From: Sequoia sempervirens
Lineage: Eukaryota > Streptophyta > Pinopsida > Cupressales > Cupressaceae
NCBI GenBank assembly: GCA_007258455.2
Contig: VDFB02252616.1
Coordinates: 118,394,552-118,458,551, forward strand
DNA: 64,000 nt
Direction of reading: 5' to 3'
Shown: piece by piece, positions 56,734 through 64,000 of the stretch
How the letters are laid out: every line of letters starts with the position of its first letter
Position numbering within the stretch: the first letter of the stretch is position 1
Made by a program: the position numbers and the translations under genes
The notes under the pieces: model-generated
What the model was told of the DNA's origin: nothing
Databases searched by the model: none
What the model saw: the letters and a program-made list of their open reading frames with translations, nothing else

Positions 56734-57591
56734 GCAAGACATTGATCGTACGGGGAAGGCTTTGTCCCAGACCATAGATCGCAATGCATCTTGAGGTGCT
56801 TCTACCTGACAGGTTTACCTCATTGTAATTGTACAAATTATATATGAGCAAAATGTTTTATTATTATGTTTTTTTCATAAGTTTATTGGGTTAATTTCGA
56901 TAATGTTTTAAATATTCTTGTTGCAGAAAGTTGATCGGGGAAAGGCATTAGTAGTAGAGGAGAGAATCCATAGGGTTGAGGTGTAGTCACTGTCATTGGA
57001 TGATGACATCACATATTCAACAAACCCTATCAATATGATAAGGAAGACACCAAAAAAATGCAATGAAGAAATCCTTCAATTGTTATTCATTGTGCATCAA
57101 ACAGAGGAGATAAGAGAGAGGGTTAAAATATTGACTAAGAGAGTACAAATCTTGCAATTAATTTGTCATGAGGTCTTTAATTATAACATAAGTTCATTCA
57201 TGGTTTTATAATTTGTAATCTTTTATGTCATGAACTAAATATGTGTTGTTTTTACAAGATTTTTTGCGTCCTCATGATGCTTCTTCCCATGATCAGGGTA
57301 CTGTAGGTGCTGCCCACGGAGTAGGGGTTGGTACAAGTGTCCATCCTGATCTTCCTACACATACATCACATGATCATCCGAACCCATCATTTGTGCCTAT
57401 ATTGTCAACTGAAATGTTAGCAATACATAGCATGCATGCATTGGGTAGTACTGGTGATACAGAGGCCACTAGTGTTGGTGATGTTTTAGTAGTATTTCTT
57501 GGATCTTCCCGTATTAATAGTACAAGAACATTACCAGTCACATTTGTGGTGACCGAGGATTTCATTCCCATAAAGATAGAGAAGGTCTCAG
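56734..57591 (+). pseudogene. middle exons of the SET/Transposase_24 locus
   Basis: Short exon-like pieces after AG acceptors: QDIDRTGKALSQTIDRN (56734 on), KVDRGKALVVEERIHRVEV (56927 on), a helical piece around 57000-57180 (CNEEILQLLFIVHQTEEIRERVKILTKRVQILQ, coiled-coil-like), and 57259-57590 (DFLRPHDASSHDQG, GVGVGTSVHPDLPTHTSHDHP, low complexity). Each but the third ends near a GT. The first two look like related variants of one sequence. In-frame stops follow some pieces, so either the exon borders are other than assumed or the gene is decaying. Function unknown. Confidence 0.4.
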
Positions 57592-57689
57592 GTAATTCAA
57601 AATGTTCTAATTATTATTATATATAATCCAATTGAAATTTACTTATTGATCACTTTTTTTAGACTAATGATCCCATGATCGTTTGGCAG

Positions 57690-58665
57690 GAAATGATTTT
57701 TTTTATAAACATCTAGGTGATATAACATTGGAGCTCTTCGGGCCCACCATACGTACACGGTGGAATGTCCAAAATCAAGATTTAAAGGATGAGCTCATTA
57801 ACCATTTAGTTGTGTTGTTCCGTGATAAAAAATTCAACCGAACGAAGGTCCTTAAGAAAGCTGGTACATATCTAAAGTATGTGAGGGACCAATATAGGTC
57901 ACATTTAGAGAAGAAAAAAAAGTATGAGCGCCCCTCCATGATTCCAAAGAGGGAGTGGAAGGACCTAGTTGGATGGAAAGAAGAACGCTAAAAAGAAAAA
58001 AGGAAAGACACCACTGGGCCAAGGAAGGTATGTGATACTATCAACAATGCAATTATATACTGATTACTCTTTCTTTTTACATAATCTAACATATTTGAAA
58101 ATTTTCATAGGTTGCACGACACATCGAAGGAAAGACTAGAAAAACATGGGCAACACAAACTTGGCTCTGGTGGCTATATGAAATTAGCAGCAAGAATTGT
58201 AAGTATCAATAAATGAAATATTGCATCCAAATAATAAATTGCAAACAATTTTTGGTTTTATCACATCATAGAAGAAAAATTCATGATCTTATGCAAAAAT
58301 GCAGGGCTCTAAATTCAACAGAGCACCCACAGAAGAGGAAATGAAGATTGCCTTCTAGCATGGCTATGAAGCTGTGGTTGAATGCCTAAGAGTCTTGACT
58401 GGGCAAACACAATCTTCCACGACATTTGACACGCAGGTAAATAAAATCAATAAAGTTTATTTAAAATTGAATACTTGTGAAATCTATTCAATATTAATTT
58501 CCACCATAAATTAATTATGTGCTTTTTTGTTTTAAACAGACAGACAATGATAATACTGCACCTAACATTGGAATGCAGCCTGGTGAGGGTGGAGCACAAC
58601 CTGCAGATGAAGGTCATGGTGTGCATCCCAGTACTAGATGTATTCATGTGCTATACAAAACATAG
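57690..58665 (+). pseudogene. Transposase_24 (Ptta/En-Spm)-like exons
   Basis: Exon 57690-58027: NDFFYKHLGDITLELFGPTIRTRWNV, LKDELINHLVVLFRDKKFNR, YLKYVRDQYRSHLEKKKKYERP, IPKREWKDLVGWKEER, TAA, then KDTTGPRK and a GTATGT donor. Exon 58113-58199: LHDTSKERLEKHGQHKLGSGGY, the HxxGSxGY landmark. Exon 58305-58436: GSKFNRAPTEEEMKIAF, stop, HGYEAVVECLRVLTGQ. Last exon 58540-58665: TDNDNTAPNIGMQPGEGG, ending at TAG. The series W-x(6)-K...YR..L...RP..IP...W..L and GS..Y matches the plant Transposase_24 family, a protein of CACTA-type elements. Two stops indicate decay. Confidence 0.6.
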
Positions 58666-59054
58666 TATGGATTAAGGTTTTGTCACAATTGAAGATAATG
58701 CATTAGCTTATGTCCATCATGAAAATAACAAGGGTTATTATGAGGCAATTGGATAGGAAATGAGTAGATCCCAAAGTATGTTACAGGCCTTCATACTACA
58801 ACCTTGTTTATAATAGAAGATTCTTGTTTTGTGACATGGAAAGAATACATTAAGTGATTGACAGACCAAGGATAGTGAACTATGTAGGAATAAGTGATTG
58901 AGAGTGAGCATGGGGAAGCTTCTTTATATGATCAACTAGATGATCAAACCACCAACTTAGCACATCTCTCTCAAATACTCTTTAAGTGGACCTTTCCAAT
59001 CCACTATTCCTTCAAGGAAAAGACCCAACTCACCTAGGGTTCTTGTACTCTCAC
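58666..59054. other. spacer downstream of the SET/transposase locus
   Basis: No gene recognised. It probably contains the 3' untranslated region of the preceding locus. Confidence 0.4.
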
Positions 59055-59395
59055 AACCAAGAGGGCTTGTAACCACTTAGATCATGTCAAATGGGACCAA
59101 ACCAAAACTTAACACCATAATTTTCACTTAGGAAGCTCCATTTTCTCATCGCTCTAAACTTTAGGCCTCTTTACCCTTTTAACCCTTGTAGCCCTACCTA
59201 GTAGGATAGTTAGAATAAAATCCACATACAAGCCTATACTAGGCCCAAACCACTGAAATTAGATAGGTATTATATGCCCCTACAAGGCCTAGAAATCTTC
59301 CTTCATGATAATGAATAGAAAAATAGCAATGGACCAAAACAACGTTGCTCCAAGAGGCCTAATTGGTTGGCTACAACAGGACAGTTGACTATCTT
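59055..59395. repeat. dispersed repeat, copy 2
   Basis: Partner of 53668-53998, same orientation, diverged by many substitutions and a few indels. Confidence 0.85.
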
Positions 59396-59456
59396 GTGGA
59401 TAGCCTTGTGTTGTGTGTAATTATCCTATCTTTTCTTTTTTTCACTTCTAAATTCG

Positions 59457-59778
59457 TTGCAACAATCAAAAAGCATGGATTCAAATGTTCTAGTTCCTCT
59501 TCTAATTCTATTTAACTGCCATCAATGGAAAACTAAGGTTCAACTAATACTAAAGAACAAGAGGTTATATAGAGTTACAATGGGGGTAGAAAAAAAATGT
59601 ACAGATGAAAGTGCTAAAGTTAATTGGTTCAACAAGGGTAATCAAGCTTTTGGATTCTTATTTTATATTGAAGTAGCATAGGCCACCTTCTGACCTGAGT
59701 TCATAAATCATATTGATGAGTATATTGTCTTCCAATCTTTGGACCGTGAACAAATAAGTAGCATTGTGAGATTACAGG
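59457..59778 (+). pseudogene. copia-type Gag N-terminal fragment
   Basis: MDSNVLVPLLILFNCHQWKTKVQLILKNKRLYRVTMG, then SAKVNWFNKGNQAFGFLFYIEVA, stop, and an EFINHIDEYIVFQSLDREQISSIVRLQ continuation. The W-K-x-K-x-x-x-L-x-x-x-x-LY-VTMG and NxGNQAFGFL order is that of copia Gag. It is not the same family as the Gag at 80-903 and lies on the opposite strand. No LTR or pol was found beside it, so it is probably a stranded fragment. Confidence 0.55.
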
Positions 59779-60656
59779 TATGTAGATCATTTATTTTTTT
59801 GAAAAACTTATCATTTCTAAAGTACAAACAAAGGTAGAAAATTTGTTTGATTAGTTAATAAAGAATTTATTTGTGACTTATAATAACTGAAGATGCACAT
59901 AAAATTGTATAAGATCCAAGTACTTTAGGGAATTCATAATAGGATATGCAGCAAGGGGGTAACTCAAGTGCTTAATACAAATATTTGGTTGCAGTGATTT
60001 GGTCAACAAACCTTGTTTGCTCCTTTGTCTGAATGCCATGTTACTGTGCATTAACTCCTGAATTATAACCATTAGGAAGCTTTATATCTCATCGGGCATC
60101 TTTAGCTAGATCACAACATCAGTTATGTATTTTTCCTAGTATATCTTTTGTTATATGATGAAGAGAGAAAACTCACTCTTTTGTTGTTGTACAATGTGAA
60201 AGAACCCAAAAGTTTTCTATCCCAAAATTCCATCCTCTTACAAAAAAGAGAATATATAGCTTTTCAATCTGTTATTGATTTATAATTGATTCTTGAGGTC
60301 ATATATTAGGGAAGTCAGCATTCCAATGGCCACTAAATAAATAGATCTTCCATGTAATGCTTTCCCACTTCAATTCCTTCTCAACCTTCTCTATATATGC
60401 ATATAGAGTTTCAAAATCTTTAGGTTTATCAACAAATTTTTGAGGAAATTTCTTCCCTAATTCCTTCTCAAATACAACCACCATTATTATTATCATTTGC
60501 AACCCTTGTGTAGTAACTTTGAAACTTGGTAATTTTATCGTTATTTTCTTTTGAAGTAAACACATGCAAAATAGTTGTTTATGCACATAAGAGATAACAA
60601 AAGTAACCACGTGTCAATTGCATACAAATTGATGGGGAGAAGATAAACACCCAAAG
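59779..60656. other. spacer; one unrecognised minus-strand frame
   Basis: The minus frame 60610-60299 contains FEKELGKKFPQKFVDKPKDF, ETLYAYIEKVEKELKW, which looks protein-like (Lys/Glu-rich helix) but is not one I can name. Otherwise featureless. Confidence 0.35.
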
Positions 60657-61092
60657 TTATTGAAACATCATTAGCATATCCTCAATCATTGCATTCCAAG
60701 AGATGACATCTCTTTGAGCCAATCCATCAAGTAGTTCACGTGCCTTATCTATACTTCCACATTTTGAATACATGTCTACTAGAGAATTTCCAACTATAAT
60801 ATTTGACAAAACTCCCCCTTCCATTATGTTATGATGGATTTCCATACCCTGTTCCAAAGCTCCCCTTTTGGCATAGGAAGGGAAGATGCTCACAAAGGTT
60901 GTTGAATTTGGCTTTACACCAGCCAATTACATTTTCTTTAAAATTTCTAAAGATTTTTGAACAAATCTATTTTGTGCATATCCTACAATCATTGCAGTCC
61001 ATGATATGACATTTCTTTGAGGCATTTTTTCAAACAATTCACATGCCTTGTCTATGCTTCAACATTTTGCATACATGTCTAATAACACATAT
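60657..61092 (-). pseudogene. PPR protein gene fragment
   Basis: Reading down from 61092: LLDMYAKC, TGA, SIDKACELFEKMPQRNVISW, TAMIVGYAQN, SLEILKKM, TAA, LAGVKPNSTTFVSIFPSYAKRGALEQG, IIVGNSLVDMYSKCGSIDKARELL, AQRDVISWNAMI. This is about three consecutive repeats of the plant PLS type, where DMYxKCGSxxxARxLF...RDVxSWNAMI is diagnostic. Intact PPR proteins have ten or more repeats and act in organellar RNA processing. The fragment has two stops and loses homology after NAMI. A related piece is at 62065-62110. Confidence 0.8.
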
Positions 61093-62064
61093 CTTCTTTC
61101 AATATATCGGCAAGAGGTCAGGAATGTCATATCGATACAATCTCATTTGAGGATACACATCGGGAAGATGTAGTTCACAATCTCAAAAGAAAAATAGATC
61201 CTATCAGCTAGATAATAACCATCAAGGTGATAATGAGAAGTCATATCGAGCTTATATATGTCTTACTGCTCAAAGCACAAGTAAATATGTCGGCCAGACT
61301 GGAGCTATTAGAGTAAGGCTCCTAAATTCAGCCCGAGACATTCATTTGGTCTTGCCGATGAAGTAAAGGAGGATTTTGTCGGTAGGATAGTGTTACTGGG
61401 ATGAGTTCGAGGAGTCATGTTGACCCTCTATGTCACACTGACAGAATTGTATTGGTAAGGGATTTGGCTATATTTTTGGAGGGAATGATCATCGGAAAGA
61501 CATGATTCATGGTTTCACCAATGAAGAAATTCATCGGCGAGAGAGACTTCAATGGAGAGAGATAAGAAAGTCATACCATGTGTAGTTCCATCAACAAGAA
61601 AATCATTGTCTTAGCGATCAGAATTGACGAAGAAAACAGACTGAAAGGATTGGCTTTGGGATCTTATCGATAAAGAATGAAGGAAATATCACAGCAAGAT
61701 ACATATCTTTGGAGTAAGTTGAGGAATGTCTACCCAACTTACAAAGTCACAACGATAAATTTGCATCGGTGGGAGTTATAGCAATATACTTAAGACCAAA
61801 GGGATAACTCTCGAGGAGACTCATAACGACAATGAAACTATAGGAAATCTTAGCGATATATGATCTATTGATAGAAAAGATACAAAATAACTATCAAAGA
61901 GACTCAGAGTGTTGGGGAAACTACAAGATGTCTTAGCAGGTACTTAATGAACGTTGGAAAAGGCCCAAATAAAAGGATCACCCAAGGTTTGAAAATGTCT
62001 TGCCAACAAGATTACATGATGTGGCAATTGAGGTTGCAAATCATCTTATGAATAAGCACAGGAA
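61093..62064. repeat. TCGG-motif-rich segment related to the large gypsy LTR
   Basis: Carries ATATCGGCAAGA, CATCGGGAAGA, GTCGGCCAGACT, GTCGGTAGGATA, ATCGGAAAGACA, CATCGGCGAGAGAGAC, at spacings like those of the LTR arrays at 39240 and 50520. Similarity beyond the motif was not evident by eye. It lies between two PPR fragments. Confidence 0.45.
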
Positions 62065-62110
62065 GGGAGGATGTTGGAAAACATTGTCGAATTTGGCTTT
62101 ACATTAGCCA
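62065..62110 (-). pseudogene. short PPR shard
   Basis: The minus strand reads LANVKPNSTMF, matching LAGVKPNSTTF at about 60925-60885, so the 60657-61092 sequence has a second partial copy here. Confidence 0.6.
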
Positions 62111-62548
62111 ATTACATTTTTTTTTTTTTAAATGCACAGTTTCGTCAAAATTTTGATGAAAAAGACCAACGAAACTTCAAAAAGCGACCGACGAACTTGT
62201 TGTACCTCCGAAAAAATGACCGACGTTATGAATTTTCTATTTCATCGCTATTTCAATGATTGTTTGGTGGTGTTCCAACATTCTTGTTTATTTTTGCCAC
62301 TTATTTTCTAGCTACAATTTGTCGATAAAGCGACACATGTTTTGTCAGAAGTTTGATGAACATAAGCACACCTATACCATGGCGAGTGCTGACGAAGTCA
62401 CATCATGAGTTTGAAATTTCAAGGTGTGTTGGTAAAGTGACGAAAACGTTCTGACGAAAATTTTTCCAGTGGTTCGTCAGTGTTCCAACGAGAGTTTGTC
62501 AAAATTTCAACAAACATTCATCAGAAAATGAAACTGAATACAGTAGTG
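62111..62548 (-). mobile_element. CACTA-like element terminus with subterminal repeats
   Basis: At 62534-62548 the minus strand begins CACTACTGTATTCAG, a CACTA-type terminus, followed inward by many TTTCGTC/GACGAAA-type words (CGTCAAAATTTTGATGA, CGACCGACGAAC, TGACCGACG, TTTGTCGATAAAGCGACA, GTGACGAAAACG, CTGACGAAAATTTTT, GGTTCGTCAGTG). Arrays of short motifs next to the end are where CACTA transposases bind. No matching inverted terminus was found in the window; the left boundary is where the motifs begin. Confidence 0.5.
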
Positions 62549-64000
62549 AACCTAGGGAACCCAACACCCTTATGCAACCTATTTTGGATAAATTTAAAAT
62601 ATATTGGTGTTGGAATTTTAGTATTTAAAATCCAAAATCATTTTTCATCTATCAGTATTTGATTTTTGGAAATTAAAGAATTGCATATAAATACAAGTCA
62701 TTTTCACCATTTTAATCCTAGCAACTTTGAGAGACATCATAAGGAAATTGAGATCATGTTATTCAATCATTTATATCCTAGCATCCTAAGAGAAGAATTA
62801 TAAAAAAAAAAAAAAAAATATTCAAGCATCATGTTAGCCATGTATCATATTTGTATATGATTTTTTTCATGTTTCATGTTCATTTGTTTTGTGAGTACTA
62901 ACACTTGCAAGACTTCAAATCAAGTATCAATTTCTCCTTGAAGGTGACGAGTAAAATGACTTAAGTTCATCAAGGAATGCATATCTGAGTGTTGAGTTGT
63001 AGCAATTGTTAATTTATCACTTGTTTATCATTTAGCATCTACCCAATTGAGGGTAAGCTCTCTTTTTACATCATCATATTCATTATGGAGGTAGAAATAC
63101 CAAAATGGGATTTGACTTAGGTAAGACCCTATATGAAATAACCCTTTCCCTCTTTCATGCTTGCAAGTTACAAATCTAAAGTGAATTGGAGGAGGATTGA
63201 AGACGGTCTAATTTCTCATTCAATAATTTAATTCCTACAATTCAACAAATTAGGGAAATCATATTTTATTAGTGATTTATGAAGTTCTAATATTGAGTCT
63301 AGAGTAGAAGAACCTATAGACCAAGAGCAAGAAGAGATTGAAGTTTGATTTTGAGTACTTTTCTCCCATTCTATGATGCCCAATTCCACTATCCAATTAT
63401 TTCAAGCCCAAATTTATATGCCACATTCCTCTATGTCTACCCTTTATTTTCTAAACTTTCTTTTTGTCTTTCAGTTTTGTAGCCTCTAGAAATCATCTCA
63501 ATTTGCTACATTTTTATTGTTAACCTAGGAACATCTTTGCATTATCAAATTAAAGAAATTAATAATTATCAATACACCCACATCCAAAATACTAAAACCC
63601 CAATCCACCATTATGGATCTTCCATTGAGGTTTGTATCTAAGTGGGCATTTGAGATCAATTTTAGTCCTCTCTATTAGTGTAGTTTAGGCCCTAAATCCT
63701 ATTTTTTGACATCACATTTTGGTGAACCTAAAATTTGTTCATTATAAACCTTTTTAAATCTTAATTAGATCATGTTAAAATCTAAATACATATTTGAATA
63801 GTTTTGAATTTGTTATTTATGCATGAAAATTTTGATAAAAGCATTGAAAAAGTAAAAGTTGCATAGCATTTTCAATTCAAAACATACATAGTGTTAATTT
63901 TAGTTGTTGCAAGAAAGATCTAGTCAATAATTGCACTGAAAAATCATCATTAGGTCATGATAAAATTGTAATGCCCAAAATTTTCTACCAAATTATAGTT
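62549..64000. other. spacer, with a short inverted piece of the Tat-like LTR
   Basis: 63088-63122 on the minus strand, CCTAAGTCAAATCCCATTTTGG and on, matches the LTR sequence near 11380 and 26450. A poly-A run lies at about 62799-62818. Otherwise AT-rich without recognisable genes. Confidence 0.5.

Overview
The window looks like part of a very large, repeat-dense land-plant nuclear genome, most likely a gymnosperm (conifer-type). The reasons are nested, decayed LTR retrotransposons with leftover coding capacity, a plant-type CACTA transposase gene with introns, pentatricopeptide-repeat (PPR) debris and long AT-rich spacers. The species call is inference. I see no intact host gene. Nearly everything recognisable is mobile-element-derived and most of it is broken by stops and frameshifts.

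Layout. 1-2383: 5' part of a minus-strand Ty1/copia element (gag, primer-binding site, LTR), cut off by the window edge. 2384-10988: AT-rich spacer with a few duplicated segments. 10989-26642: a decayed minus-strand Ty3/gypsy element of Tat type (gag, protease, RT, RNase H, second RNase H-like domain, integrase). Its 3' region carries, on the opposite strand, an ORF resembling the plant mobile domain. A second gypsy-type element (18839-23815) sits inside its RT, flanked by a 5-bp target duplication (TTAAC). This inner element keeps two 1.3-kb LTRs, gag and protease but has no RT, RNase H or integrase. 26643-28560: spacer. 28560-34822: a plus-strand CACTA (En/Spm) transposase gene with recognisable introns, several frameshifts and a 1-kb intron that has probably been invaded. 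34823-37963: spacer, a 0.7-kb purine (GA) tract, an AT-rich tract, a promoter-like stretch, PPR shards in both orientations and an unassigned broken reading frame.

37969-52900: a complete 14.9-kb minus-strand gypsy element with two 3,621-bp LTRs, a GGTTC target duplication and a PBS that looks complementary to tRNA-Asn. Its order is gag - protease - RNase H-like - RT - RNase H - integrase. Its LTRs hold a long array of a degenerate TCGGNGAGAC-like word. 52906-55880: spacer with PPR shards, a dispersed repeat and a 293-bp tandem duplication. 55889-58665: the most unusual locus, a multi-exon plus-strand array whose first part encodes a SET-like methyltransferase fold and whose later exons resemble plant Transposase_24 (Ptta/En-Spm) proteins. 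58666-64000: dispersed repeat, copia gag fragment, PPR pseudogene, a segment sharing the TCGG motif, a CACTA-like terminus ending at 62548 and spacer.

The units are layered insertions, not a pathway. The relative order can be read where one element interrupts another: the inner gag-protease element is younger than its Tat host. All identifications are by eye from motifs; no database search was run.
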